From NCBI RefSeq assembly GCF_024733845.1, contig NZ_JANRHG010000010.1, positions 42,267 through 106,266 on the forward strand: 64,000 nt of DNA, read 5' to 3'. Source of the stretch: Neomoorella sulfitireducens. Lineage in GTDB: Bacteria; Bacillota; DSM-521; Neomoorellales; Neomoorellaceae. This document shows positions 1-9,794 of the stretch, piece by piece. Positions within the stretch are counted from its first letter, which is position 1, and each line of letters starts with the position of its first letter. The notes beneath the pieces were generated by a model, which saw only the letters and a program-made list of their open reading frames with translations, had not been told where the DNA came from and did no database searches. The translations under genes and the position numbers were made by a program.

Positions 1-767
1 ACGTCCTGGCCCGCCATGCCGGGGCGGAGCTGGTCCTGGTGGATGTCGGGGTAGCGGCGGAACTGCCGAACCTCCCGGGTTTGCTGAAAAGAAAAATAGC
101 TCCGGGTACGGCCAACCTGGCCCGGGGACCGGCCATGACCAGGGAACAGGCTATTGCCGCCCTGGAAACCGGTATCGAGGTTGCCACCGAACAAATTGCC
201 GCTGGCAGCGAGCTGCTGGGCATAGGGGAAATGGGCATCGGCAATACTACCCCCAGCACCGCCATCTTGGCCGCCTTTAGCGGCCTGCCGGTGGAAAAGA
301 TTACCGGCCGGGGGACGGGGGTCGATGATAAGCGCCTGCAGCTGAAAATCAATGCTATTCGCCGGGGGCTGGAAGTAAATCACCCCAACCCCGCCGACCC
401 TCTGGATGTTCTGGCCAAAGTGGGGGGACTGGAAATAGCCGGCATGGCCGGGGTGATCCTGGCCGGGGCCGCCAAAAGGGTGCCGGTAATCATCGACGGC
501 TTTATTTCCGGGGCTGCCGCCCTGGTGGCCGCCCGCCTGGCCCCCGGGGCCGGGGACTACATTCTGGCCTCCCATCTTTCGGAAGAACCGGGTCATGCCG
601 CCGTCCTGGAACTTCTCGGTCTCAAACCCATGCTGACCATGGCGATGCGCCTGGGCGAGGGTACCGGGGCCGCCCTGGGGATGACCATAGTCGAGGCGGC
701 CATTAAAATTTACCACGAGATGGCCACTTTCAGCCAGGCCGGGGTTTCAGGGGCGCTGGACAGTTGA
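1..767 (+). CDS. cobT: CobT, nicotinate-nucleotide:dimethylbenzimidazole phosphoribosyltransferase (5'-truncated by window edge)
   Basis: This enzyme makes alpha-ribazole 5'-phosphate, the lower-ligand nucleotide of cobalamin, from nicotinate mononucleotide and a benzimidazole base. The frame is open from base 3, so the start lies before the window and about 254 C-terminal residues are visible of a family of roughly 350. The visible part begins [18 protein letters not shown] and carries the conserved [14 protein letters not shown] stretch and a C-terminal GEGTGAALG segment, both typical of CobT. The stop overlaps the cobS start by 4 bases, so the two are translationally coupled. It is the first visible gene of a five-gene nucleotide-loop cluster. 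Confidence 0.95.
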   Translation, partial: VLARHAGAELVLVDVGVAAELPNLPGLLKRKIAPGTANLARGPAMTREQAIAALETGIEVATEQIAAGSELLGIGEMGIGNTTPSTAILAAFSGLPVEKITGRGTGVDDKRLQLKINAIRRGLEVNHPNPADPLDVLAKVGGLEIAGMAGVILAGAAKRVPVIIDGFISGAAALVAARLAPGAGDYILASHLSEEPGHAAVLELLGLKPMLTMAMRLGEGTGAALGMTIVEAAIKIYHEMATFSQAGVSGALDS

Positions 768-1531
768 AGGGCCGGCTCAATGCCTTCCTTGTTGCCCTGA
801 AGTTTTTGACGCGGATCCCTTTCAAGGACGGGGATAATACGGGGGAGGCCTGGCAGCAGAGCGTCGCCTACTTTCCCCTGGTAGGGCTGGTTTTAGGTTT
901 GATCCTGGCCGGGTTCTGGCAGGCATTGAGCTTACTGGTACCTCCTCTTCCCCGGGCCGGACTGGTACTGGCCCTGGCGGTTTTCTTAAGCGGCGGCCTG
1001 CACCTGGACGGCTTTATCGACAGCATGGACGGCCTTTTTTCCGGCCGGGAGCGGGAACGCATCCTGGCCATCATGAAGGACAGCCACGTGGGTGCCCACG
1101 GCGTTACGGCAGTTGTCACCCTGCTGGTGTTGAAATTCAGCTTTTTGGCGGCCCTGCCGCCCGGGCATCTATGGCTGGGCGGCCTGCCGCTGCCGCCGCC
1201 GCTGGTGCTGATGCCTGTCCTGGGCCGCTGGGCCATGGTGCCGGCCCTGACCTGTTTCCCTTACGCCCGTAAGGAAGGGCTGGGCTCCCTTTTCCAGGCC
1301 GGGCGGGGCCGCCGCAACCTGGTTACCGCCACCCTGCTAACTGCCCTCCTGGGATGGTTTATTATGGGGCCTGCGGGCCTGGTCTACCTGCTCCTTGCGG
1401 CCCTGGTGTCCCTGGGGTGGTGCAACTGGATCCGGCGGCTCCTGGGGGGGCTCACGGGAGATACCTACGGCGCCCTGGCCGAAATCGTTGAGGTTTTTTT
1501 CCTGGCAGTTTATTATTTGCGGCCCTGGTAA
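764..1531 (+). CDS. cobS: CobS, adenosylcobinamide-GDP ribazoletransferase (cobalamin synthase)
   Basis: This is the integral membrane enzyme that joins adenosylcobinamide-GDP with alpha-ribazole (phosphate), the final assembly step of cobalamin synthesis. At 255 residues it has the usual family length, several hydrophobic helices, and the signature [15 protein letters not shown] with clustered acidic residues for metal binding near residues 85-100. The start is a TTG sharing bases with the cobT stop (TTGA), placing it in the same operon. It acts in the membrane on products of the neighbouring CobT and CobC enzymes. Confidence 0.95.
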   Translation: MKGRLNAFLVALKFLTRIPFKDGDNTGEAWQQSVAYFPLVGLVLGLILAGFWQALSLLVPPLPRAGLVLALAVFLSGGLHLDGFIDSMDGLFSGRERERILAIMKDSHVGAHGVTAVVTLLVLKFSFLAALPPGHLWLGGLPLPPPLVLMPVLGRWAMVPALTCFPYARKEGLGSLFQAGRGRRNLVTATLLTALLGWFIMGPAGLVYLLLAALVSLGWCNWIRRLLGGLTGDTYGALAEIVEVFFLAVYYLRPW

Positions 1532-1546
1532 AGGGGGGTGGCAGCC

Positions 1547-2497
1547 ATGCGGGGCGTAGCCCTGGCCCGCGGCGCCTGCGGCGAATTAGTCCAGGGAATG
1601 GCCGATGGAAAATACTTCCTTATTACCTGCCCTATAGATATCAGCGCCGAAGTTATTGTGACTTTAGTTCCCGGGGGCCGCTTTGAGGCTCCCCCGGGAA
1701 AAAACAAGGCCCTGGCGGCAGCCCGCCTGGCCATGGAACGGCTGGGAGAAAAACGCTGGGGCGCCAGGTTGACAATTAACAACCCCCTGCCGCCGGGCAA
1801 GGGCCTGGCCAGCAGTACGGCCGACGTGGCGGCGGCGGCAGCGGCCACGGCCGGGGCCCTGGGAGCAAAACTTTCCCTGGAAGAGATTAAGGGCATAGCC
1901 CTGGCCATTGAACCGAGCGACGGCACCTTCCTGCCGGGTATTGTCCTCTTCGATCACCTCCGGGGCGAATTCTGGGAGTGCCTGGGAGAACCGCCGCCCC
2001 TGGCCGTATTGATAGTCGACCTGGGGGGTACGGTCGATACCATCCTTTTTAACCAGCGCCGGGATCTTATGGCTTTAAACCGGGTCAAGGAAGGAGCCGT
2101 CCGCCAGGCGGTGGCCCTGGTGCGGGAAGGACTGGCCGGCGGCCGGGAAGAATTGCTTGCCCGGGGCGCTACAATCAGCGCCCTGGCCAACCAGGGGATC
2201 CTTTACAAACCGGAACTGGAAACCCTGGTGGAGATAGCTACCGCCCTGGGAGCCCTGGGGGTAAATGTAGCCCACAGCGGTACCGTGGCAGGTATCCTCT
2301 ACCGGCCCGGGGCGGTAGATTGCGCGGAACTGGAAGGAAAGATCCGGGCAGCCTTTCCCTATGTAAATTTTATCCGGGCGAGGATGACCGGTGGTGGAGT
2401 GGAGGCCGGGGGTGAACCATGGTTGGCGGGCAAAGGGATATTGGCGGCAGGGAGCCGGGCAAGCCTATTCACGGCGGTGACTGGCAGGGAGCGGTAG
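1547..2497 (+). CDS. GHMP-family kinase, probable L-threonine kinase (PduX type)
   Basis: This is probably the kinase that makes L-threonine O-3-phosphate, the substrate of the next gene product CobD. The N-terminus reads ARGACGELVQG, a PduX-like motif, and a GHMP ATP-binding segment PPGKGLASSTAD follows near residue 85. Length (about 316 residues) fits. A GTG at 1538 is also in frame, but the run of G residues at 1533-1538 sits about 8 bases before the ATG at 1547, so the ATG is preferred. It follows cobS by 15 bases and its 3' end overlaps cobD by 79 bases. PduX is the best guess because of cobD next door; other GHMP kinases are less likely. Confidence 0.85.
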   Translation: MRGVALARGACGELVQGMADGKYFLITCPIDISAEVIVTLVPGGRFEAPPGKNKALAAARLAMERLGEKRWGARLTINNPLPPGKGLASSTADVAAAAAATAGALGAKLSLEEIKGIALAIEPSDGTFLPGIVLFDHLRGEFWECLGEPPPLAVLIVDLGGTVDTILFNQRRDLMALNRVKEGAVRQAVALVREGLAGGREELLARGATISALANQGILYKPELETLVEIATALGALGVNVAHSGTVAGILYRPGAVDCAELEGKIRAAFPYVNFIRARMTGGGVEAGGEPWLAGKGILAAGSRASLFTAVTGRER

Positions 2498-3543
2498 AAA
2501 AATACGGCTGGCAGCCGGACGAAATCCTGGATTTCAGCGCTAACATCAACCCCCTAGGACCGCCCCCGCTGGTCCTCGCAACCCTGCAGGAGAACCTGCC
2601 GGCCATCCGGCGCTATCCCGATCCCCGGTGCCGGCAGTTAAAAAAGGCCCTGGCCGCTTACCTGCAGGTCGAGCCGGCCGCCGTTATCGCCACCAACGGT
2701 GCAAGTGAATTGATATATCTCATTGTCCAGGCGTTAAGGCCCCGGCGTGTCCTGATTGCCGAGCCGACCTTCAGCGAATATCGCCGGGCAGCGGCAACGG
2801 CCGGGGCCGAGGTGGTTACCCTGGAACTCGAACCGGAGTCGGCTTTTGTCCTTGATGTAGACCGCTGGCGGGAAAAGCTGGCGGGGGTGGAACTTGCCTT
2901 TTTATGCAATCCCAACAATCCTACAGGGCGGCTCCTGGAAATAGAGGCTCTAAAAGCTGTAGTTGAATCCTGCCGGCGGCAAGGGTCCTTTCTCGTTGTC
3001 GACGAATCCTTCCTTGACTTTTGCGAGAACTGGCGGGAATTTTCCCTGGCAGCCGCGGCGGCAGCAAGGGAAGGAATGTTGATCTTACGTTCCCTTACGA
3101 AAATTTTTGCCCTGCCCGGATTACGCCTGGGCTGCGGCGTGGCCCACCCGGAGCTGGTGGCCAGGCTGGAAGGGTGGCGGGACCCCTGGAGCGTCAACAT
3201 CCTGGCCCAGATGGCCGGTGTTGCGGCCCTGGCCGATACAGGGTATCTTACCAAGACCCGGGAATTAATCAGGAGGGAAAAAGAATATCTTTATTACGGG
3301 CTGGCAGAACTGGCAGGATTCCGGCCCTTCCATCCCGAAGTTAATTTTATCCTGACGGACGTTTCCAACAGCGGCCTGACAGCTCCGGTGCTGGCTGCCC
3401 GTCTGGGGCGGGAACGTATTTTAATACGCGACTGTTCTTCTTTCCCCGGCCTGGGGCCGGCCTATTTTCGTACGGCCGTCCTCGACCGGGAAGCCAACCG
3501 GAAGTTATTGCAGGCTTTAAAGAGGGCAGTGGAGGAGAGTTGA
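2419..3543 (+). CDS. cobD: CobD, threonine-phosphate decarboxylase
   Basis: This is a fold-type I PLP enzyme that decarboxylates L-threonine O-3-phosphate to (R)-1-amino-2-propanol O-phosphate, the linker between corrin ring and nucleotide loop. At 374 residues it shows the aminotransferase-like pattern: DFSANINPLGPP near the N-terminus, FLCNPNNPTGRLL, and the PLP lysine in RSLTKIFALPGLRLG. The ATG at 2419 follows a GGAGG site at 2401-2405 and lies inside the end of the kinase gene, an unusually long 79-base overlap that suggests tight co-translation. Histidinol-phosphate aminotransferase is a close relative, but the cobalamin context and the IHGGDW N-terminus favour CobD. Confidence 0.92.
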   Translation: MVGGQRDIGGREPGKPIHGGDWQGAVEKYGWQPDEILDFSANINPLGPPPLVLATLQENLPAIRRYPDPRCRQLKKALAAYLQVEPAAVIATNGASELIYLIVQALRPRRVLIAEPTFSEYRRAAATAGAEVVTLELEPESAFVLDVDRWREKLAGVELAFLCNPNNPTGRLLEIEALKAVVESCRRQGSFLVVDESFLDFCENWREFSLAAAAAAREGMLILRSLTKIFALPGLRLGCGVAHPELVARLEGWRDPWSVNILAQMAGVAALADTGYLTKTRELIRREKEYLYYGLAELAGFRPFHPEVNFILTDVSNSGLTAPVLAARLGRERILIRDCSSFPGLGPAYFRTAVLDREANRKLLQALKRAVEES

Positions 3544-4188
3544 TTGGAAGGCACAAGGGTTTACCTGGTGCGCCACGGGGAAACGGAGTGGAACAACTCG
3601 GGGCGTTACCAGGGGCATTCGGACGTGGCTTTGAGCCCGCGCGGGCGGCAACAGGCGGAATTGCTGCGCGAACGTTTGCGGCACATACCTCTGGACGTTG
3701 TTTACAGCAGCGATCTCAGCCGGGCCAGGGAAACGGCGGCCTCTATCGCCGCACCCCACGGCCTGGGAGTTAAGGTTACGGCGGGCTTAAGGGAAATAAA
3801 TTTTGGCGCCTGGGAAGGCATGACCCATGAGGAAATAGTGGCGAGTTTTCCCTGCGAGTGGGAAGCATGGAGGCAGGATCCTGCTTCTACAATTGTACCC
3901 GGAGGAGAAAGCTTCCGGCAGGTCAAGGAGCGGGTGTGGCAGGCCTTTAACGGGATCGTCCGGCACGAAAAGGGGCGCCGGATCCTGCTCGTGGCCCACG
4001 GTGGGAGTCTCAGGGTTCTTATCTGTTCAGTCCTAGGACTGGATTTAACTGCCGTATGGCGCTTTCGCCTGGATAACACCGGCATCAGTATTGTCGATTG
4101 TTATGAAGATGAGTATATCCTGGTTTTATTAAACGATATCAACCACCTGGAAACCCTGGGCGGGCCTAACGGTAGCGGCATCTTATAA
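3544..4188 (+). CDS. cobC: Histidine phosphatase family protein, probable alpha-ribazole phosphatase CobC
   Basis: The protein has the phosphoglycerate-mutase fold with the catalytic LVRHGETEWN motif at the N-terminus and the second histidine in LLVAHGGSLR. In a cobalamin cluster this is expected to remove the phosphate from alpha-ribazole phosphate or from adenosylcobalamin phosphate. The start is a TTG directly after the cobD stop, with the GGAGGAG site at 3531-3537 lying inside cobD, so it is co-translated. Length is 214 residues. The substrate is assigned from context, because this superfamily is broad. Confidence 0.85.
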   Translation: MEGTRVYLVRHGETEWNNSGRYQGHSDVALSPRGRQQAELLRERLRHIPLDVVYSSDLSRARETAASIAAPHGLGVKVTAGLREINFGAWEGMTHEEIVASFPCEWEAWRQDPASTIVPGGESFRQVKERVWQAFNGIVRHEKGRRILLVAHGGSLRVLICSVLGLDLTAVWRFRLDNTGISIVDCYEDEYILVLLNDINHLETLGGPNGSGIL

Positions 4189-4218
4189 TCAATCCCGGGC
4201 TAAAAGGATAACCTTTAA

Positions 4219-4246
4219 GGCAAACTACCTCCAGGAGGTGTTTGCC
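4219..4246 (+). promoter_or_regulatory. Hairpin sequestering the ribosome-binding site of the following small gene
   Basis: The arms GGCAAACTACCTCC (4219-4232) and AGGAGGTGTTTGCC (4233-4246) pair over about 13 positions with one bulged T and a tiny loop. The right arm is the AGGAGG site itself, and the GTG start at 4247 follows at once. Pairing would hide the site. This is read directly from the sequence; any regulatory role is inferred. Confidence 0.6.
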
Positions 4247-4474
4247 GTGGAACCGACCTTCAAGCCCGCGCGAGTGCCCTGGAGCACGCGGCCCGGTTTA
4301 AAGGAAATGGCTGCCGAGGCCGGGGTGGATTACGACCGCTTCCTGGCAGGGCTGGCGGCCAACCGCTCGGACACCGAACTGGCGGCGGAATTAGGGGTGG
4401 ATTCTCAGGTTATCTTTCACCTGCGGGACCATTTTGAGCGTTACGGGATACACTCCATCACAGGGCAGGATTAG
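4247..4474 (+). CDS. Small helix-turn-helix protein of unknown role
   Basis: This is a 75-residue protein whose C-terminal half (AANRSDTELAAELGVDSQVIFHLRDHFERYG) resembles a compact helix-turn-helix as found in small transcription or sporulation regulators; I do not recognise the family. An earlier GTG at 4238 is in frame, but it lies inside the AGGAGG site (4233-4238), so the GTG at 4247 with 8-base spacing is the likely start. The gene stands between cobC and guaB and ends at a clear terminator. Its ribosome site is buried in a hairpin, which suggests regulated translation. Confidence 0.7.
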   Translation: MEPTFKPARVPWSTRPGLKEMAAEAGVDYDRFLAGLAANRSDTELAAELGVDSQVIFHLRDHFERYGIHSITGQD

Positions 4475-4498
4475 CCGGGTTTCCCCGGCTATTTTATT
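4473..4498 (+). terminator. Rho-independent terminator after the small HTH gene
   Basis: The stem AGCCGGG / CCCGGCT (4473-4479 with 4484-4490) has a short loop and is followed by ATTTTATTATTT. It closes the transcript of the cobalamin cluster and the HTH gene before the guaB promoter. Confidence 0.8.
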
Positions 4499-4556
4499 AT
4501 TTCTCCTGAAATCCATAGCAGGGATAATGGGAGATACCTGCTTTTCTTTTAAGCCC

Positions 4557-4585
4557 TTGATTTTAATCAATCCGGCAGGTATAAT
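4557..4585 (+). promoter_or_regulatory. Sigma-A type promoter upstream of guaB
   Basis: TTGATT at 4557-4562 and a perfect TATAAT at 4580-4585 are separated by 17 bases. A second candidate, the extended -10 box TGGTATAAT at 4648-4656, lies closer to the gene. Use of the first would leave an untranslated leader of about 95 bases. No purine riboswitch pattern was recognised in that leader. Confidence 0.65.
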
Positions 4586-4655
4586 TACGGTCAACCCGCC
4601 AGGTTAATTGCAATCATGCAGGCGGCTGGTACCGGGAACTTTGTTTATGGTATAA

Positions 4656-6152
<1,497 letters not shown>

Positions 6153-6242
6153 GCCCGGATGCATTAGCTTTTTAATATTGGCTGGAGTTTCCTGGCAAGT
6201 CAGGAGAGGTGTATTAACGCAACAAGCTGGGAGGGGAAGCTA

Positions 6243-7340
6243 GTGGCTTCAGAGGTATTCTGGACTGATATGCGGGCTAAAAAGGGCAAAAACCTGGTGA
6301 ATAAGGTTGCCAGTTTGTGGCGCAAAGCCGGTTTTAAAAAGGCCATAGACCCCGGAGATCTGGTGGCCATTAAAATCCACTTTGGCGAAAGGGGTAATCT
6401 GGCCTACATCAACCCGGTTTTTGCCCGCCAGGTGGTAGAACTGGTTAAAGCCGGCCGGGCCAAGCCCTTTCTTACGGATTCCAACACCCTCTATGTTGGT
6501 TCCCGGGCCAATGCCGTTGACCATTTACAAACGGCCATTGAAAATGGCTTTGCCTATGCTGTAACCGGGGCTCCTTTGATTATTGCCGACGGTTTAAACG
6601 GCAAGGATTATTATGAGGTGCAGGTTGACGGCAGGCATTTCCGGCAGGTTAAAATCAGCAGTGCCATTTATCACGCCGACGGCATGGTGGTGATGAGCCA
6701 CTTTAAAGGCCACGAATTGACCGGTTTCGGTGGGACCATTAAAAATCTGGGGATGGGATGCGGCAGCCCGGGCGGCAAGCAGATGATGCACAGCGACGTC
6801 CTGCCCCGGGTCCAGGAAGATAAATGTATCGGCTGCGGCAGGTGCCGGCCCTGGTGTCCTGCAGGGGCCATCACCGTAAATGACAAAGCCAGCATCGACG
6901 CCGGGCTGTGCATCGGCTGCGGCGAGTGTACCGTTACCTGCCCGGTAAGGGCCATTAAAGCCAGCTTTAAGAGTGATCCGGTTGCGCTCCAGGAGAAAAT
7001 CGTAGAATTTGCCCTTGGTGCCGTTAAAGGCAAAAAGGATAAATGCGTCTTCTTCAACTTCGTGACCCACGTCGCTCCTGAATGCGACTGCAACTCCTGG
7101 AACGATGCCGCCATAATTCCCGATGTCGGCATCCTGGCTTCCTGGGACCCGGTAGCCCTGGACCAGGCGAGCTTTGACCTGGCCAATGCCCAGCCCGGCC
7201 TGCCGGGGACCAGGCTGGACGGGCACGAGGGCGCGAGGGACAAATTTTTAGCCATAAGCGGTTATGACGGTACTCCCCTCTTAAAATATGCCGAGGAAAT
7301 TGGGCTGGGGACGCGGCAATACGAGCTGGTTAAGGTTTAA
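6243..7340 (+). CDS. DUF362 family protein with two [4Fe-4S] ferredoxin motifs
   Basis: This 365-residue protein has a DUF362 N-terminal region (VAIKIHFGERGN near residue 40, MVVMSHFKGHELTGFGG about residues 145-160) followed by two four-cysteine clusters, CIGCGRCRPWCP and CIGCGECTVTCP (about residues 195-235), each expected to bind a [4Fe-4S] cluster. A C-terminal part (DVGILASWDPVALDQAS) completes the domain. The GTG start has a strong GGGAGGGG site at about 6231. The reaction of this family is not established; a redox or electron-transfer role in anaerobes is likely. It is followed after about 30 bases by the PPC-domain gene. Confidence 0.88.
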   Translation: MASEVFWTDMRAKKGKNLVNKVASLWRKAGFKKAIDPGDLVAIKIHFGERGNLAYINPVFARQVVELVKAGRAKPFLTDSNTLYVGSRANAVDHLQTAIENGFAYAVTGAPLIIADGLNGKDYYEVQVDGRHFRQVKISSAIYHADGMVVMSHFKGHELTGFGGTIKNLGMGCGSPGGKQMMHSDVLPRVQEDKCIGCGRCRPWCPAGAITVNDKASIDAGLCIGCGECTVTCPVRAIKASFKSDPVALQEKIVEFALGAVKGKKDKCVFFNFVTHVAPECDCNSWNDAAIIPDVGILASWDPVALDQASFDLANAQPGLPGTRLDGHEGARDKFLAISGYDGTPLLKYAEEIGLGTRQYELVKV

Positions 7341-7373
7341 TTGCCAACTATTGCAGCAGGAGGATTTGAAAAA

Positions 7374-7817
7374 ATGGCGAATTTATATGTTAAGAAGCTG
7401 GAAGGCAGGTCTGGCCGGCAACTGGCCTACCGCCTGGCTTACGGCTGCGACTTGCTGGAAGCCCTCCAGGGTATTGTGGAAGAAGAGGACGTGCGCTTCG
7501 GGTCCATAAATTTTTTGGGCAGCGTTTCCAGGGCCAGGGTAGGATACTTTTTAGTAGAGGAAAAGCGTTTTATAACCATAGAAATCGACCAGCTCCTGGA
7601 AATTTTAAGCGGCCTGGGCAATGTTTCTTTGAAAGATGGTAAACCCTTTGTCCATGCCCATGTGACTTTCCTCGACCGGGAGGGAAAGGTACACGGCGGC
7701 CATCTCCTGCCGGGAACTATTGTCTATGCCGGGGAAGTTTTCATTGAAGAAATCGAGCTCCCGGCACCACCGGAAAGAGTGTATGATCCCTTGACCGGAT
7801 TAAACCTGTGGGAATAA
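7374..7817 (+). CDS. PPC/DUF296 domain protein
   Basis: This is a single PPC (plants and prokaryotes conserved, DUF296) domain of 147 residues, as in AT-hook proteins of plants; bacterial members are free-standing and probably trimeric. The recognisable core is HAHVTFLDREGKVHGGHLLPGTIVYAGEVFIEE (residues about 92-125) with the conserved H...GGHL pattern. A TTG at 7341 opens the frame earlier, but the AGGAGG at 7358-7363 stands 10 bases before the ATG at 7374, which decides the start. The function in bacteria is unknown; nucleic-acid or ligand binding has been suggested. Confidence 0.8.
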   Translation: MANLYVKKLEGRSGRQLAYRLAYGCDLLEALQGIVEEEDVRFGSINFLGSVSRARVGYFLVEEKRFITIEIDQLLEILSGLGNVSLKDGKPFVHAHVTFLDREGKVHGGHLLPGTIVYAGEVFIEEIELPAPPERVYDPLTGLNLWE

Positions 7818-7871
7818 GATGCTAAAAAGGGAAATAGGGTATAATAAATCAGCCTAATGGGGGTGGGGATA

Positions 7872-8354
7872 ATGCTCATACCGGTGAAGGTAAAACAGAT
7901 AGTTCTGGATCAGACCTTGAGCCCGGTAGTGCTGCTGAGCGACCGGGAGGAAACACAGATCCTGCCCATCTGGGTTGGCCCCTTTGAAGCCCAGGCTATT
8001 GCCCTGGCCCTCCAGGGCATCCTGACACCGCGCCCCCTAACCCACGACCTGCTGCGCTCCCTGTGTGAAAACCTGGGAGTGGAAGTCAGCAAGGTCCTGG
8101 TCCAGGATATCCGTGACGGGACCTATTATGCCGAACTTTACCTCCGCCAGGGGGATAAAGAGATAGTAGTTGATGCCCGGCCCAGCGATGCCATTGCCCT
8201 GGCTTTAAGGACCAACGCTCCCCTCTATATCACCGAAAAAGTGGCCGCCTACACTTTAAATATTGAGGACCTGGTCAGTGCCGACCAGGTAGAAGAACTG
8301 CAGCAAATGCTCCAGGACAACAAACCCGAGGATGATAAAAAGCACCTGCATTAA
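7872..8354 (+). CDS. Bifunctional nuclease family protein (DUF151)
   Basis: The protein has the BFN/DUF151 fold: IPVKVKQIVLDQTLSPVVLL at the N-terminus, LPIWVGPFEAQAIALALQG, RPLTHDLL, and the strongly conserved VDARPSDAIALALRTNAPLY near residues 100-120. The Arabidopsis homologue has RNase and DNase activity in vitro; the bacterial role is unclear. The ATG at 7857 lies five codons upstream, but the purine-rich GGGGTGGGG (7859-7867) is correctly spaced only for the ATG at 7872. The 160-residue length is normal. A TATAAT box at 7840-7845 could serve it, with no good -35 box. A terminator follows. Confidence 0.85.
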   Translation: MLIPVKVKQIVLDQTLSPVVLLSDREETQILPIWVGPFEAQAIALALQGILTPRPLTHDLLRSLCENLGVEVSKVLVQDIRDGTYYAELYLRQGDKEIVVDARPSDAIALALRTNAPLYITEKVAAYTLNIEDLVSADQVEELQQMLQDNKPEDDKKHLH

Positions 8355-8364
8355 GGGGTTTGCC

Positions 8365-8395
8365 ATCCCGGCCGGGTATAGGCCGGGATTATTTG
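8365..8395 (+). terminator. Rho-independent terminator after the bifunctional nuclease gene
   Basis: The perfect 9-base arms ATCCCGGCC and GGCCGGGAT (8365-8373 and 8381-8389) enclose a 7-base loop and are followed by TATTTG. Confidence 0.75.
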
Positions 8396-8421
8396 TAGCC
8401 GGGACCGTGAGAATGTATAAT
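8393..8421 (+). promoter_or_regulatory. Probable promoter of the miaB-mutS-mutL-miaA-hfq run
   Basis: TTGTAG at 8393-8398 and TATAAT at 8416-8421 are spaced by 17 bases. The -35 box overlaps the tail of the preceding terminator. The genes downstream follow each other with overlaps or short gaps up to hfq. Confidence 0.5.
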
Positions 8422-8459
8422 AAAAGGGGTTACACTCTAGTTTTCCGGGGGGTTAAAGT

Positions 8460-9794
8460 TTGGCAGGTCAAGGGAAAACCTTTAAGATTATTACCTACGG
8501 CTGCCAGATGAATCAAAGGGACAGCGAGATGATGGCCGACCTGCTCCAGGCAGCAGGTTATGAACCGGTGGCCGACGAGGCCGAAGCCGGGGTCATTATC
8601 CTTGACACCTGCTGCGTGCGGGAAAAGGCTGAGAATAAAGTTTACGGCAAGCTGGGACAGATAGAGAGGCTTAAAAGCGCCAACCCGGACCTGGTGATTG
8701 CCGTTGCCGGGTGTATGGTGCAGCAACCCGGAGTTGCCGAAAAAATCCGCCAGCAGGCTCCTTATGTCGACTTGCTCCTGGGGACCCATAACCTGGCTGA
8801 ATTACCCAGGCTGGTCGAGGAAATCAGGGAACTACACCGGCCCCTGGTGGCCGTCCGGGAAGATGCGGGTCCGGTAGTAGAAGATTTGCCCCGGCGCCGG
8901 GCCCGCGGGGCCCAGGCCTTTGTGACAATCACCTACGGCTGTAATAATTTTTGTACTTACTGTATCGTTCCTTACGTCCGCGGCCGGGAGAGGAGCCGCC
9001 GGCCGGATGATATTTTAAAGGAAATCGAGGCCCTGGTCGACCAGGGGGTGATCGAGGTGACCCTCCTGGGCCAGAACGTCAATTCGTACGGGCGTGATCT
9101 GGAGGGGGACGTTACCTTTGCCAGCCTGTTGACCATGGTCAACGACGTGGCGGGATTAAAACGTATTCGCTATGTTACTTCCCACCCCCGGGATTTTACC
9201 CCCGAACTGGTTGCAACCATCAGCCGCCTGGATAAGGTATGCGAACACGTCCACCTGCCCGTCCAGGCCGGCAGCAACCGCATCCTGGAACTCATGCACC
9301 GGGGCTACACGCGGGAGCATTACCTGGAGCTGGTCGCGTCTTTACGCCGGCACATCCCTGGTATCAGCCTGACGACCGACCTTATTGTCGGTTTTCCCGG
9401 CGAGACGGAAGAGGACTTCCTGGAAACCCTGGACCTGGTGGCCAGGGTGCAGTTTGATAATGCCTTTACCTTTATGTACTCGCCGCGAAAAGGAACTGTT
9501 GCCGCCGGCCTTCCCGGGCAACTGCCCCGGGAAGTAAAAAAAGAGCGCCTCAAGCGTTTGATGGAGCTCCAGAACCGGATCAGCCTGGCCAAAAACGAAG
9601 CCCTGGTTGGGCAGGTAGTAGAAGTGCTGGTGGAGGGACCGAGCAAAACCGATCCCTCCCAATTAAGCGGGCGCACTCGCACCAACAAGCTGGTTATCTT
9701 CCCCGGCGAGGCAGGCTTAACCGGCAAGCTGGTAAACGTCCGGCTCACCAAAGCCCAGACATGGTTATTAAAAGGGGAAATCAGCCGTGCCTAA
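8460..9794 (+). CDS. miaB: MiaB, tRNA-2-methylthio-N6-dimethylallyladenosine synthase
   Basis: This radical-SAM methylthiotransferase converts i6A37 to ms2i6A37 in tRNAs reading UNN codons. The N-terminal UPF0004 domain has the three cluster cysteines in [23 protein letters not shown] and VAGCMVQ; the radical-SAM motif is [22 protein letters not shown] (near residues 158-180); a TRAM RNA-binding domain ends the protein. At 444 residues it is full length. The TTG start follows a GGGGGG site. Its stop overlaps mutS by 8 bases. MiaA, which makes its substrate, lies in the same run of genes. Confidence 0.95.
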   Translation: MAGQGKTFKIITYGCQMNQRDSEMMADLLQAAGYEPVADEAEAGVIILDTCCVREKAENKVYGKLGQIERLKSANPDLVIAVAGCMVQQPGVAEKIRQQAPYVDLLLGTHNLAELPRLVEEIRELHRPLVAVREDAGPVVEDLPRRRARGAQAFVTITYGCNNFCTYCIVPYVRGRERSRRPDDILKEIEALVDQGVIEVTLLGQNVNSYGRDLEGDVTFASLLTMVNDVAGLKRIRYVTSHPRDFTPELVATISRLDKVCEHVHLPVQAGSNRILELMHRGYTREHYLELVASLRRHIPGISLTTDLIVGFPGETEEDFLETLDLVARVQFDNAFTFMYSPRKGTVAAGLPGQLPREVKKERLKRLMELQNRISLAKNEALVGQVVEVLVEGPSKTDPSQLSGRTRTNKLVIFPGEAGLTGKLVNVRLTKAQTWLLKGEISRA

